A stretch of 32,854 bases of DNA from an uncultured Prevotella sp. GTDB taxonomy: Bacteria > Bacteroidota > Bacteroidia > Bacteroidales > Bacteroidaceae. Position 1 is the stretch's first letter, and each line of letters opens with the position of its first letter. Below are positions 1 to 7,714 of this stretch, piece by piece. Under the pieces are notes generated by a model. It was given only the letters and a program-made list of their open reading frames with translations, ran no database searches and was not told the DNA's origin. The position numbers and the translations under genes are program-made. The DNA lies in contig CAAGGA010000144.1 in assembly GCA_900769275.1 (NCBI GenBank), forward strand, positions 1 to 32,854, given 5' to 3'.

Positions 1-156
1 AGGAGGAGGAAGACCGCAGGTCAAACTTACGATTTGAACCGAAAAGAAATCAAAAGATGACAAAACGTCAAACCTACATAATTAACATTTTTGACGGTGG
101 GAAACTTGTCCCTTGGACTCACTGACCAGAGGGAAGTAATTAATAGAACCCACCTA
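1..156. repeat. Partial copy (copy A) of a long-hairpin repeat element upstream of degP
   Basis: Bases 25-105 match 6197-6273 with few differences, and the right terminal repeat ATAGAACCCACCTA (143-156) matches the right end of the complete copy at 6278-6291. The left half of the element would lie before the window. Relative to the complete copy there is an extra block of about 35 nt (roughly 106-139) that is itself an imperfect hairpin, ACTTGTCCCTTGG against CCAGAGGGAAGT. The degP promoter lies downstream of the element, so this copy is probably not part of the degP leader. No convincing gene is seen in 1-356; the short open frame at 91-276 runs through the repeat. Confidence 0.75.
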
Positions 157-261
157 AATGGAAGCACCCTTAAAAAATCTTTAATTTCAGCAGAAAATGA
201 TAAAATGCCGTTAATACCTTATTCTTGTTTTTTAAAAAAGGACAAAAAACGGTGCTTTTGC

Positions 262-292
262 TTTGATAAAAGATAACAAGACATTAATTTTG
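262..292 (+). promoter_or_regulatory. degP promoter (Bacteroidetes type)
   Basis: TTTG at 262-265 is followed after 19 nt by TAATTTTG at 285-292, matching the Bacteroidetes -33/-7 pattern TTTG-N19-21-TAnnTTTG. It predicts a leader of about 60 nt before the degP ATG at 357. Confidence 0.75.
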
Positions 293-356
293 CACACGGA
301 TTTCTCCATATCGAAGTATATTAGGATATTTAAGTAAAAATAAACAATATAACGAC

Positions 357-1832
357 ATGAACAAAAAGACAGTTTCCAAGGTTGCCATTACAACTCTTTG
401 TGTTGCTTCAATGACATTTTCAGCAGGGGCTTTTATCTCTGCCCGCGCTGCACAGTCACAATCTCCTGCACCGGCTGCGGTGGCAGGACAGCCGGTTGAT
501 TTAACCTACGCATCAGAAAAAGCATTGCCATGCGTTGTACATATCCGTTATCTGCAGAATTCCAAGATACAGGAGGTTGCCGTAGAGCAAGACCCGTTCA
601 GCGATTTCTTCGACCCGTTCGGAATGTTCGGACAGCGAAACCAGGGACAGAACAGGAAGCGCAAGGTGCAGACCCCGAAGAAAGAGGGAAGCGGCTCCGG
701 AGTCATCATCTCCTCTGACGGATATATCGTTACCAACAACCATGTGGTTGAGGGTGCTGACGAACTCACCGTTACCCTTGCCGACAACCGTGAGTTCTCT
801 GCCCGTATCATAGGCACTGACCCGGCTACAGACCTCGCACTCATCAAGGTCAGCGGAAATAATCTCCCTGCCATTACCATAGCTTCAAGTGATGACATCA
901 AGGTGGGCGAATGGTGTCTTGCCATCGGTCACCCGTTCAATCTCCGTGCTACGGTTACAGCCGGAATCATATCAGCCAAGGCACGTACTCTCGGACAGAA
1001 CGGCGTGGAGTCGTTCATACAGACAGATGCCGCCATCAACAGAGGCAACTCGGGTGGTGCACTCGTAAACGTCAGGGGAGAACTCATCGGTATCAATGCC
1101 ATGCTCTACAGTGAGACAGGTTCATACATCGGATATGGATTTGCAATCCCTACCACTATAATGAATAAGGTGGTGGATGACATCAAGAAATACGGCAGCG
1201 TACAGCGTGCCCTCATCGGTATTCAGGGTCAGGACGTGAGGACTTATCTTGACAATATGAAGGCGGAGCAGAAAGAGGTGGACCTCGGAACCAACGACGG
1301 TGTATATATCGCAAAGGTCGTGGACGACGGTTCTGCCCAGGAAGCCGGTCTTGAGGAGGGTGATGTCATTACGGCTGTTGACGGTCACAAGGTGTCAAAA
1401 TTCGGTGACCTGACTGAAATCGTAGCGACAAAGCGTCCGGGAGACAAGATAAAGATTGACTACATCCGCAAGAAATCCAAGAAGAGCGTGGAGCTGACGT
1501 TGAAGAACGAACAGGGCAACACCAAGGTGGTGAAGGATGCTGACATGGACATACTCGGTGCGGTGGTACGCGATGTCAACGAGAAAGAGAAGCAGGAACT
1601 TGATATAAAGTACGGTCTGAAGGTGACAAAAGTAATGAACGGCAAGTTCAAGGAGCGTGGCATACCTGTAGGCTTCGTAATACAGACAGTCAACGAAACT
1701 CCGATGAAGACCGTTTCCGACCTCAGTGACGCTGTGAAAACAACCAACAAGAGCAAGGATCCTGTGCTTATAATCAAGGGATTATATCCCTCTGGCAAGA
1801 AGGAATACTTTACAGTACCTCTCTCTGAGTAA
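357..1832 (+). CDS. degP: Periplasmic serine protease/chaperone DegP (HtrA, Do family)
   Basis: A trypsin-like protease that degrades or refolds damaged envelope proteins. The 491-residue length is normal for a two-PDZ DegP. Residues 1-32 form an N-terminal hydrophobic export signal. The catalytic triad is His129 (in TNNHVV), Asp159 (in DPATDLALIKV) and Ser232 (in GNSGGA). PDZ1 spans about 285-385, with the usual GSAQEAGLEEGDVI ligand loop, and PDZ2 about 395-488. A Phe/Gly/Gln-rich segment (about 78-110) corresponds to the flexible LA loop of the family. The ATG at 357 gives the signal peptide in frame, with no Shine-Dalgarno, as usual for the group. It is a single-gene unit with its own promoter (262-292) and terminator (1862-1917). 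Which envelope stress controls it cannot be read here. Confidence 0.96.
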   Translation: MNKKTVSKVAITTLCVASMTFSAGAFISARAAQSQSPAPAAVAGQPVDLTYASEKALPCVVHIRYLQNSKIQEVAVEQDPFSDFFDPFGMFGQRNQGQNRKRKVQTPKKEGSGSGVIISSDGYIVTNNHVVEGADELTVTLADNREFSARIIGTDPATDLALIKVSGNNLPAITIASSDDIKVGEWCLAIGHPFNLRATVTAGIISAKARTLGQNGVESFIQTDAAINRGNSGGALVNVRGELIGINAMLYSETGSYIGYGFAIPTTIMNKVVDDIKKYGSVQRALIGIQGQDVRTYLDNMKAEQKEVDLGTNDGVYIAKVVDDGSAQEAGLEEGDVITAVDGHKVSKFGDLTEIVATKRPGDKIKIDYIRKKSKKSVELTLKNEQGNTKVVKDADMDILGAVVRDVNEKEKQELDIKYGLKVTKVMNGKFKERGIPVGFVIQTVNETPMKTVSDLSDAVKTTNKSKDPVLIIKGLYPSGKKEYFTVPLSE

Positions 1833-1861
1833 CAGACAGTACGCAGACTGATATACGATAA

Positions 1862-1917
1862 CGGTGCGATTCTGTACAGGCTCTCACGGGTCTTGGCAGA
1901 ATCGCACCGCTTTTTTT
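1862..1917 (+). terminator. degP intrinsic terminator
   Basis: A perfect 13-bp stem (CGGTGCGATTCTG at 1862-1874 with its complement at 1897-1909) and a 22-nt loop are followed by C and seven T, starting 29 nt after the degP stop codon. Confidence 0.9.
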
Positions 1918-1933
1918 GTGTTTTGTCATGGTA

Positions 1934-1963
1934 GGTTCTGTTAAGGTGAGCATTAACAGAACC
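1934..1963. repeat. Hairpin resembling fused ends of the long-hairpin element
   Basis: GGTTCTGTTAA (1934-1944) and its exact complement (1953-1963) surround an 8-nt loop. The flanks resemble the ends of the element at 6095-6293: ATTAACAGAACCCTCCTTA here against ATTAATAGAACCCACCTA there. It may be an internally deleted relative; this is an inference from sequence resemblance. Confidence 0.55.
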
Positions 1964-2049
1964 CTCCTTATCTCTTTGAGGGTTGCTTTTGTTGAGGATG
2001 TCGGCAGAAGTTACGGTAGTTCAGCGAATTGGGTTTTTGCCGTGCAACA

Positions 2050-2071
2050 GATTTTAACAGCTGTTAAAATC
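2050..2071. repeat. 22-bp perfect palindrome
   Basis: The sequence is self-complementary end to end, centred on CAGCTG. Its right half continues into TGTTAAAATCGT, which recurs at 2398-2409. It could be a dimeric regulator site or part of a dispersed repeat; nothing in the window identifies a binding protein. Confidence 0.8.
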
Positions 2072-2185
2072 GTCGGAAAAATTCTGCGACCTCACAGGGG
2101 CAAATAGAAAGACAAAACCGTCTTTTTCTGCCATGTTTATTCGATTTTTGTCGCATTCCGCCCTTTATGGAGTGTAAAAACAGCG

Positions 2186-2281
2186 GTATTGCAATACGAA
2201 AGCTAAGTTATTGTATTGCAAAAGCTATCATGTTACCATGCAATATCAATGCTTTCGCATAGTAAAAGCATTGATATTGCA
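2186..2281. repeat. Cluster of TTGCA/AAAGC inverted repeats
   Basis: A 12-bp palindrome (GTATTGCAATAC, 2186-2197) is followed by GAAAGCT, a second TGTATTGCAAAAGCT motif (2212-2226) and a hairpin with a perfect 17-bp stem (2239-2255 with 2265-2281) and a 9-nt loop. The recurring TTGCA plus AAAGC words suggest a small dispersed repeat family. No T-tract follows, so it is not a standard terminator. Confidence 0.75.
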
Positions 2282-2589
2282 TTCGAAATAATGCAGAAAA
2301 ATCTTGAAAAATCTTTATCTTGCTATTATTCAAGGAGTTGAGAGATTTGGCGAGAATCGCGAATTTGCGACCGTTTTTTCATTTCGTGATTTTCAAATGT
2401 TAAAATCGTATGTATATATGCGGAAATCTCCCCCATATTCGGAATTGGCGTTGCCGGATATAGCACCAGTACAGCCATTGTTTTCTGAATACGAAGCTAC
2501 AGGAGAGAGAAGACAATCTGCAAGTGTTAAACAAAATTAAATAATAAGTACAAGAGGTCGGTGTATATACTGGTGTGAGATTTTTTTTG

Positions 2590-2597
2590 TAATTTTG
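2590..2597 (+). promoter_or_regulatory. Probable -7 element for rplU-rpmA
   Basis: TAATTTTG matches the Bacteroidetes -7 consensus about 90 nt upstream of rplU. No good TTTG is present at the -33 distance. The leader includes a small hairpin, AATGAC/GTCATT (2631-2647), which could take part in ribosomal-protein autoregulation, although nothing proves it. Confidence 0.5.
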
Positions 2598-2686
2598 CAC
2601 CCGATTTAGTCCGTTCGGGCTCGGAGAAGTAATGACGAAGTGTCATTCGCCTGGCGGAGATAACCATTTTACAATATTCAAAGTAA

Positions 2687-3004
2687 ATGTACGCAATTGT
2701 AGAAATCAATGGTCAGCAGTTTAAGGCTGAAGAGGGTAAGAAACTCTTTGTGCACCACATCAGGGAGGCACAGGAAGGTCAGACCATTGAGTTTGAGAAA
2801 GTGCTTCTCGTTGACAACGAGGGTGCTATCACAGTAGGTGCTCCGACAGTAGAGGGAGCAAAAGTAGTATGTGAAGTCGTTCAGCCTCTCGTAAAGGGAG
2901 AGAAGGTGATTGTATTCAAGATGAAGCGCCGTAAGGACTCACGCAAGCGCAATGGTCACCGTGCACAGTTCACACAGGTAGTAATCAAATCAGTAGTAGC
3001 TTAA
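2687..3004 (+). CDS. rplU: 50S ribosomal protein L21
   Basis: This is a 105-residue L21 of usual length that binds 23S rRNA. It starts with the family pattern [17 protein letters not shown]. The C-terminal part has the basic [16 protein letters not shown] segment, corresponding to the conserved K-R-R-K-x-Y/S-R-x-x-G-H-R rRNA contact, and ends in [10 protein letters not shown]. It is first in a two-gene operon with rpmA, 22 nt away, the order conserved across most bacteria. The ATG at 2687 is the only start that gives the conserved N-terminus. Confidence 0.97.
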   Translation: MYAIVEINGQQFKAEEGKKLFVHHIREAQEGQTIEFEKVLLVDNEGAITVGAPTVEGAKVVCEVVQPLVKGEKVIVFKMKRRKDSRKRNGHRAQFTQVVIKSVVA

Positions 3005-3009
3005 ATCAC

Positions 3010-3015
3010 AGGAGG
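3010..3015 (+). promoter_or_regulatory. Shine-Dalgarno site of rpmA
   Basis: AGGAGG lies 11 nt before the rpmA ATG. It is one of the few strong Shine-Dalgarno sequences in this window and fits the high expression of a ribosomal protein. Confidence 0.7.
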
Positions 3016-3026
3016 AACGAAAGAAA

Positions 3027-3287
3027 ATGGCACACAAAAAAGGTGTAGGTAGTTCTAAGAACGGCCGTGAGTCAGCTTCACAGCGACTTGGCATTAAGAT
3101 TTACGGTGGACAGTCTGTAGTGGCTGGTAACATCATCGTTCGTCAGCGCGGTAACAAGCATTTCCCTGGTACCGGTGTAGCTCAGGGTAAGGATGATACT
3201 CTCTATGCCCTCGTAGATGGCACGGTCAATTTCCATAAGGGAAAGTACAACAAGAGTGTAGTATCAGTAGTACCTGCTGAGGCATAA
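3027..3287 (+). CDS. rpmA: 50S ribosomal protein L27
   Basis: This is an 86-residue L27, the usual length. The N-terminus [16 protein letters not shown] matches the tail that reaches the peptidyl-transferase centre, with no cleavable extension of the Firmicutes type. The core has the conserved pattern [22 protein letters not shown]. It is co-transcribed with rplU, and a terminator-like hairpin follows at 3323-3352. Confidence 0.97.
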   Translation: MAHKKGVGSSKNGRESASQRLGIKIYGGQSVVAGNIIVRQRGNKHFPGTGVAQGKDDTLYALVDGTVNFHKGKYNKSVVSVVPAEA

Positions 3288-3322
3288 ATATTTATTCAGA
3301 CAAACTTATTCCAAACAAATAT

Positions 3323-3352
3323 AAAAGGCAAGAGATTTTTCTCTTGCCTTTT
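3323..3352. terminator. Bidirectional terminator between rpmA and pepD
   Basis: A 12-bp stem (AAAAGGCAAGAG at 3323-3334 with its complement at 3341-3352) has a 6-nt loop and A/T-rich flanks. It sits between two convergent genes and can serve both. The T-run on the plus strand is short, formed partly by the stem itself. Confidence 0.75.
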
Positions 3353-3420
3353 GCCGTTTGTAGTGGGGGAGTGTGCTTTCGGTTGAGGTGTGTGTGGTTG
3401 TCGGCATTGCTGACAACCAA

Positions 3421-4881
3421 CTAATCTTTTACGGGAATCTCTTCAAGAGTCTTGACGAGGAATTTCCAGAATTTGGGGACGGAGGGGATGTAAGCCCTCT
3501 CTCCGGCTGTGTGGGGCGAACGTAGTGTCGGACCGAAGCTGACAATGTCGAGGTGTGGATATTTGCTCAGGATGATGGAGCATTCCAAGCCTGCATGGCA
3601 GACCTGTACGGTCGGTTCGTTGCCGAACAGGTCGTTGTAGATGCGACTCATGAGGTGTACCATGGGGCTGTTGGGGTTTGGGTTCCATCCGGTGTAGTCG
3701 CCGTCAGTCTCTACCTTCATTCCTACCATTGACATTGCGCTTGATACGGTGGTGGTGACGTAGTCCTTCATGCTTTCGGATGAAGAACGTGCGAGGACAA
3801 GCATCTCTGCCTGCGTGTCAGTGATGTTGATGATGGCAAGATTGCTTGAGGTCTCGACTTTGGAGGGGATGGTTGGAATCATGCGTATCACTCCGTCGTG
3901 ACAGGCATAGATGGCATCCACGAGATTGTCCTGAATGTCAGCAGGCACTTCCGTCTTGGGGGTCTCCACGTCTTCGCAGAAGAATTCCACGCCCTCTTCT
4001 ATGCCATAGAAGTCTTCTGAGATATATTCTTTCCAGTCCTCTACGAGTTCTTTCAATGCATCGGTGTTTTCTGCTGGTACCGTGAGTGTTACGACACAAG
4101 AGTTGGGGATTGCATTGCGCATGTTGCCGCCGTGCCACTCTGCCAGACGTGCGTCACACTGGCTGATGGCTTCACGTACAAAGCGTACCATCTGCTTGTT
4201 GGCATTGGCACGTCCTTCGTTTATTTCGAGGCCGGAGTGTCCTCCCTTGAGTCCTTTGAGCGTTACCTTGACGGCTCTGTCTCCTTCTTCTGTCTCGGCT
4301 GGCTTGTAGGCTATGGTACCTGTGATGTTGATTCCTCCTGCGGAACCTACAATCATCTCGCCCTCGTCCTCGGTATCGAGGTTCAGGAGTATGTCAGCCT
4401 TCATTTGTCCGGCGGGCAGGTCATTGGCACCGTACATGCCGGTCTCTTCGTCTGCTGTGCAGAGAGCCTCGATAGGTCCGTGCCTGAGAGTCTTGTCCTC
4501 CATGACTGCCATTATGGCTGCAATGCCGAGCCCGTTGTCACCACCGAGGGTAGTACCCTTGGTCTTCACCCACTCGCCGTCTATCCAGGTCTGGATAGGG
4601 TCTGTTTCAAAGTTGTGCGTAGAGTCTGGAGTTTTCTGCGGCACCATGTCCATGTGTGCCTGCAGCATTACGGTCTTGCGGTCTTCCATGCCGGGGGAGG
4701 CAGGCTTGCGCATTACGATATTGTTTGCCGGATCCTTGAATGCTTCTACTCCTGCTCTCTTTGCGAAGTCAAGGAGAAACTGCTGTACTTTCTCAAGGTG
4801 TCCTGACGGACGTGGAACTTGTGTGAGTTCATAGAAGTTGCGCCAGATACATTCCGGCTGTAGGTTTTTGATTTCGCTCAT
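3421..4881 (-). CDS. pepD: Aminoacyl-histidine dipeptidase (M20C, PepD/carnosinase family)
   Basis: A cytosolic zinc peptidase that cleaves dipeptides such as Xaa-His. With the ATG at 4881 (MSEIKNLQPE) it has 486 residues, close to the 485 of E. coli PepD. The frame stays open upstream to 5121, but that extension has no family similarity and would run into the neighbouring gene. Visible metal-site motifs are His76 (AHMDMVPQK), Asp115 (GGDNGLGIAA), Glu145-Glu146 (DEETGMYGA), the Asp of LNLDTEDEGE (about 169) and a late His in VCHAGLECS. The dimerisation-domain motif KGGHSGLEINEGRANAN is also present. It lies 71 nt downstream of the UPF0104 gene on the same strand and may be co-transcribed with it. 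Confidence 0.94.
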   Translation of the reverse strand: MSEIKNLQPECIWRNFYELTQVPRPSGHLEKVQQFLLDFAKRAGVEAFKDPANNIVMRKPASPGMEDRKTVMLQAHMDMVPQKTPDSTHNFETDPIQTWIDGEWVKTKGTTLGGDNGLGIAAIMAVMEDKTLRHGPIEALCTADEETGMYGANDLPAGQMKADILLNLDTEDEGEMIVGSAGGINITGTIAYKPAETEEGDRAVKVTLKGLKGGHSGLEINEGRANANKQMVRFVREAISQCDARLAEWHGGNMRNAIPNSCVVTLTVPAENTDALKELVEDWKEYISEDFYGIEEGVEFFCEDVETPKTEVPADIQDNLVDAIYACHDGVIRMIPTIPSKVETSSNLAIINITDTQAEMLVLARSSSESMKDYVTTTVSSAMSMVGMKVETDGDYTGWNPNPNSPMVHLMSRIYNDLFGNEPTVQVCHAGLECSIILSKYPHLDIVSFGPTLRSPHTAGERAYIPSVPKFWKFLVKTLEEIPVKD

Positions 4882-4952
4882 GGTGTTGGTTCGTTGTATT
4901 GTTTGTTTCTTTTTTTTGCACTTCGACCTGGTCAAAGTGTACCAATATATGT

Positions 4953-5948
4953 TCATGCTTTGATGCCCTTGCTTTTCTGAAACATCAGGAATGCCCATGC
5001 AAGGATGCCGAGGACAATGACGAGAAGAGTCTGTATGGTGTGTACTATAAGGACGAAATACAGAGCATCGTTGACAGCCACTCCGTAAAGGATTAGCATG
5101 GTCTTTACTGCAAAATGCCATGGCCCGGCTCCGTTTGGCGTAGGTACAAGGACTGCAATGCTTCCCACGATGAAGGTCACTGCCGCACAGGTCAGCCCCA
5201 AATGTCCGGTGGCTTCAAAACAGAAGAAAGTGAGGTAATAGTGCAGGAAATAACTTGCCCAGATGGCAAGGGAGTAAAACACGAACAGAGGGATGTTCTC
5301 TACGTCCTTGAGTGACTTTATACCCTCCATGATGCCCTGTGTGGTCGTTTTCACCTTATTGTAGAAGAAAAGTTTCTTGCGTATGACATATAAGGTGGTG
5401 AGTACGGCTATCCCGCAGATGGCGGTCACGATGTAGCCTGTCGTGGTGAAGAGTCCGAAGAGCTCATCGAAGCGGGTTCCTGTACGGGAGAAGAAATTCA
5501 GGAATACGGGCAGTTGTGAAAGAAACGTGATGACCGTGACAATCATGATAATCAGCGAATCCACGACCCTTTCGGTCACGACGGTGCCCAAGGCCTTTGG
5601 GAAAGAGACGCCATCCCATCGCTTGAGCACAGCGCAGCGCGTAAACTCTCCTATGCGCGGGATAATCAGGGAGGCAGCGTAGGAAATGAATATCGAACAG
5701 ATAGAGATGGAGGTGCGCGGGTTTTCGCCGATAGGGGATAGTACCTGTCTCCATCGCCATCCTCTGAATGCCTGAGCAAGTATGCCGAACGGGAAAGAGA
5801 GAAGCATCCACCACCAATTCATTCCGTCGGTCAATACGTGACGGATGCTTTGGAAATCAAAGTTTCTGTACATCCAGTACAATATTGCTCCTCCGAGAAT
5901 CAGGGGCGTGGCAATCTTGAGGATGCTGATGATGCGTCTTTGTAGCAT
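4953..5948 (-). CDS. Flippase-like integral membrane protein (UPF0104, LPG-synthase TM domain family)
   Basis: A 331-residue polytopic inner-membrane protein with roughly seven to eight hydrophobic helices, the first at about residues 8-28. It resembles the transmembrane half of lysylphosphatidylglycerol synthase but lacks the catalytic aminoacyl-transfer domain, so lipid transport or another lipid-related role is likely and the substrate is unknown. Family patterns seen are AQAFRGWRWR, IPRIGEFTRCAVLKR, VVTERVVDS and LVPTPNGAGPWH. The ATG at 5948 (MLQRRIIS) is chosen because a -7 box lies just upstream; the frame extends 46 codons further but that part is not family-like. It is divergent from rsmA. 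Confidence 0.85.
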   Translation of the reverse strand: MLQRRIISILKIATPLILGGAILYWMYRNFDFQSIRHVLTDGMNWWWMLLSFPFGILAQAFRGWRWRQVLSPIGENPRTSISICSIFISYAASLIIPRIGEFTRCAVLKRWDGVSFPKALGTVVTERVVDSLIIMIVTVITFLSQLPVFLNFFSRTGTRFDELFGLFTTTGYIVTAICGIAVLTTLYVIRKKLFFYNKVKTTTQGIMEGIKSLKDVENIPLFVFYSLAIWASYFLHYYLTFFCFEATGHLGLTCAAVTFIVGSIAVLVPTPNGAGPWHFAVKTMLILYGVAVNDALYFVLIVHTIQTLLVIVLGILAWAFLMFQKSKGIKA

Positions 5949-5967
5949 TGTTATGGGTTTTATCGTA

Positions 5968-5975
5968 CAAAGGTA
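5968..5975 (-). promoter_or_regulatory. -7 element for the UPF0104 gene
   Basis: Read on the minus strand it is TACCTTTG, 20 nt from the ATG at 5948, with a weak TTGG (5995-5998) about 20 nt further upstream. The leader would be very short, about 13 nt. This supports the downstream start choice. Confidence 0.6.
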
Positions 5976-6048
5976 TGGAAAAATATTGAATATCCCAATA
6001 TCAACACTGGGAAAACGGGACGTAACAGTTAATTTTTTTGCGTTTATG

Positions 6049-6079
6049 TTGTCAGTTTCGCTATTATGTTGTATCTTTG
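6049..6079 (+). promoter_or_regulatory. Probable promoter of the rsmA-frr-rsgA run
   Basis: TTG (6049-6051), 20 nt, then TATCTTTG (6072-6079). Transcription would begin near 6085, just before the repeat element, so the whole element would lie in a leader of about 220 nt ahead of rsmA. Confidence 0.55.
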
Positions 6080-6094
6080 TAGTCAAAATTTCAA

Positions 6095-6293
6095 TATAGG
6101 TGGGTTCTATAAATTCGCTTTGTCATATTTTGGCTTTATTTTCGAGGTCAAATTGTAAGTTGAAGATGGAGCGTAGTGGGCTACGTGACCGATGAGACTT
6201 ACGGTTTGAACCGAAAAGAAACCAAGAAATGACAAAACGTCAACCTACAGAATTTACTTTTTTGACGGTGGGAATTAATAGAACCCACCTATA
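6095..6293. repeat. Complete 199-bp long-hairpin element with 16-bp terminal inverted repeats (copy B)
   Basis: The ends are a perfect inverted repeat: TATAGGTGGGTTCTAT (6095-6110) and its complement (6278-6293). Inside, 6116-6159 is imperfectly complementary to 6198-6239 (about 34 of 44 aligned positions), and the apex has a small hairpin CGTAG-TGGG-CTACG (6172-6185). A side hairpin CGTCAA/TTGACG (6238-6243 with 6262-6267) lies near the right end. No protein is encoded. It looks like a MITE or other non-autonomous mobile repeat; a structured RNA leader is the alternative. The rest of the 5949-6308 gap holds only promoter motifs. Confidence 0.85.
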
Positions 6294-6308
6294 GCACACC
6301 CCTTTTTA

Positions 6309-7151
6309 ATGACTGCGAAGCGAGTAAGACCAAAGAAGAATCTCGGTCAGCATTTCCTGACAGACCTCGGCATAGCCCGAAGGATAGCTGACACGGTGGA
6401 TGCCTGTCCCGGTATCCCTGTTCTTGAGATAGGTCCGGGAATGGGTGTTATGACGCAATTCCTGTACCCTAAGGAGCGGGAATTCAGGTGCGTGGAGATA
6501 GACAGAGAGTCGGTAGCATATCTCAAGGAGACTTTTCCGCGTCTTCGGGATAATATCATAGGAGACGACTTCCTGCGTATGGACCTTAATGAGGTGTTCG
6601 GTGGACGGCAGTTCGTACTTACGGGGAACTACCCGTATGACATCTCTACGCAGATATTCTTCAAGATGCTCGACAACAGGGACATGATACCCTGCTGTAC
6701 CGGAATGATACAGAGGGAGGTGGCACTCCGCATTGCATCGCCACCCGGCTGCAAGGCTTACGGTATCCTCTCGGTGCTGATACAGGCTTGGTATGATACG
6801 GAATACCTCTTTACGGTAGATGAGACGGTGTTCAATCCTCCTCCAAAGGTAAAGAGTGCTGTAATCCGCATGACGCGCAATTCCGTCAAGCATTTGGGAT
6901 GTAACGAGGAACTGTTTACGAGAGTGGTCAAGACGGTGTTTAATCAGCGTCGCAAGATGCTCCGTGTGTCGCTCCGTCAGATATTCCAGGGGAATACTCC
7001 GGCACATGCAGGATTCTTTGAACATGAGATTATGACCATGCGTCCGGAACAGCTTTCTGTTCAGCAGTTCGTGTTTCTGACAAATCTTGTAGATGCGGAA
7101 CTGGGAGGTAGGAATGCAGATAACAACAATATAGACAATAAACAGATATAA
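6309..7151 (+). CDS. rsmA: 16S rRNA (adenine1518-N6/adenine1519-N6)-dimethyltransferase RsmA (KsgA)
   Basis: It dimethylates two adjacent adenines near the 3' end of 16S rRNA late in 30S assembly. The protein has 280 residues, near the usual length. The N-terminal RPKKNLGQHFL (7-17), the SAM-binding motif LEIGPGMGVMT (39-49), the acidic EID at 63-65, the catalytic motif GNYPYDIST (106-114, the family N-L/Y-P-Y) and FNPPPKVKSAV (175-185) are all present. The last 15 or so residues are Asn-rich and non-conserved. The frr start codon follows 2 nt after the stop, and with rsgA this makes a translation-related run. Confidence 0.96.
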   Translation: MTAKRVRPKKNLGQHFLTDLGIARRIADTVDACPGIPVLEIGPGMGVMTQFLYPKEREFRCVEIDRESVAYLKETFPRLRDNIIGDDFLRMDLNEVFGGRQFVLTGNYPYDISTQIFFKMLDNRDMIPCCTGMIQREVALRIASPPGCKAYGILSVLIQAWYDTEYLFTVDETVFNPPPKVKSAVIRMTRNSVKHLGCNEELFTRVVKTVFNQRRKMLRVSLRQIFQGNTPAHAGFFEHEIMTMRPEQLSVQQFVFLTNLVDAELGGRNADNNNIDNKQI

Positions 7152-7153
7152 TT

Positions 7154-7714
7154 ATGATTGACGTAAAGGAAATACTGAGTGATGCAGAGGAGCGCATGGA
7201 GATGGCAGCCATGTATCTCGATGAAGCTCTTGCGAAAGTACGGGCTGGAAGGGCGAATGTAGCCATAGTGAGCGGAGTCCGTGTGGAGTCTTACGGCATG
7301 ATGGTGCCCCTGAATCAGGTGGCAAGCGTGACAACGCCGGATGCACGTACCATAGCAATCAAGCCCTTTGACAAAAAGCAGATTCGCGAGATAGAAAAGG
7401 CTATCATGGACAGCGATGTAGGTATCACGCCAGAGAATAACGGTGAGATAATCCGTCTCGGAATACCGCAGCCTACGGAGGAACGCCGTCGTGACCTTGT
7501 GAAGCAGTGCAACAAGATTGGCGAGAAGTCAAAGGTAGAGGTGCGCAATGTGCGCGGTGATATCAAGGACAAACTGAAAAAGGCCGTCAAGGACGGACTG
7601 TCTGAGGATTTGGAGAAGGATGCAGAGAATGACTTGCAGAAACTCCATGACAAGTATATCAAGAAGATAGAGGGTATGCTTGATGCAAAGACCAAGGAAA
7701 TCATGACCGTATAA
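7154..7714 (+). CDS. frr: Ribosome recycling factor
   Basis: This is a 186-residue RRF of standard length that, with EF-G, splits post-termination ribosomes. Family patterns are the N-terminal helix [15 protein letters not shown], the middle domain [23 protein letters not shown] in two blocks, and the C-terminal coiled coil with [26 protein letters not shown] and the closing [10 protein letters not shown]. The rsgA ATG overlaps its stop codon by one base (TAATG at 7712-7716), so the two are likely translationally coupled. Confidence 0.97.
   Translation: MIDVKEILSDAEERMEMAAMYLDEALAKVRAGRANVAIVSGVRVESYGMMVPLNQVASVTTPDARTIAIKPFDKKQIREIEKAIMDSDVGITPENNGEIIRLGIPQPTEERRRDLVKQCNKIGEKSKVEVRNVRGDIKDKLKKAVKDGLSEDLEKDAENDLQKLHDKYIKKIEGMLDAKTKEIMTV

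Larger units (their letters stand above)
1833..2686. other. 854-bp non-coding region rich in palindromes, degP to rplU
   Basis: This is the longest gene-free stretch of the window. In order it holds the degP terminator, an 11-bp-stem hairpin (1934-1963), a 22-bp perfect palindrome (2050-2071), a 12-bp palindrome and a 17-bp-stem hairpin (2186-2281), a second copy of TGTTAAAATCGT (2398-2409, first at 2062-2073) and the rplU promoter and leader. Two short open frames (1916-2107 and 2304-2540) have no recognisable protein features and run through the repeats, so they are not called as genes. Confidence 0.7.

Noticed and set aside
91..276. 61-codon open frame upstream of degP
   Set aside because: It runs through the repeat element and the degP promoter and shows no protein-like features.
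2304..2540. 78-codon open frame before rplU
   Set aside because: No family resemblance, no promoter or ribosome-binding site, and it lies in a repeat-rich intergenic region; kept as non-coding, although it cannot be fully excluded.
4132..4806. 224-codon antisense frame inside pepD
   Set aside because: Shadow of the pepD coding sequence, with an unlike composition and no motifs.
4882..5121. Long N-terminal extension of PepD
   Set aside because: The extra 80 residues are not PepD-like and overlap the UPF0104 coding sequence on the same strand in another frame; the ATG at 4881 gives the standard length.
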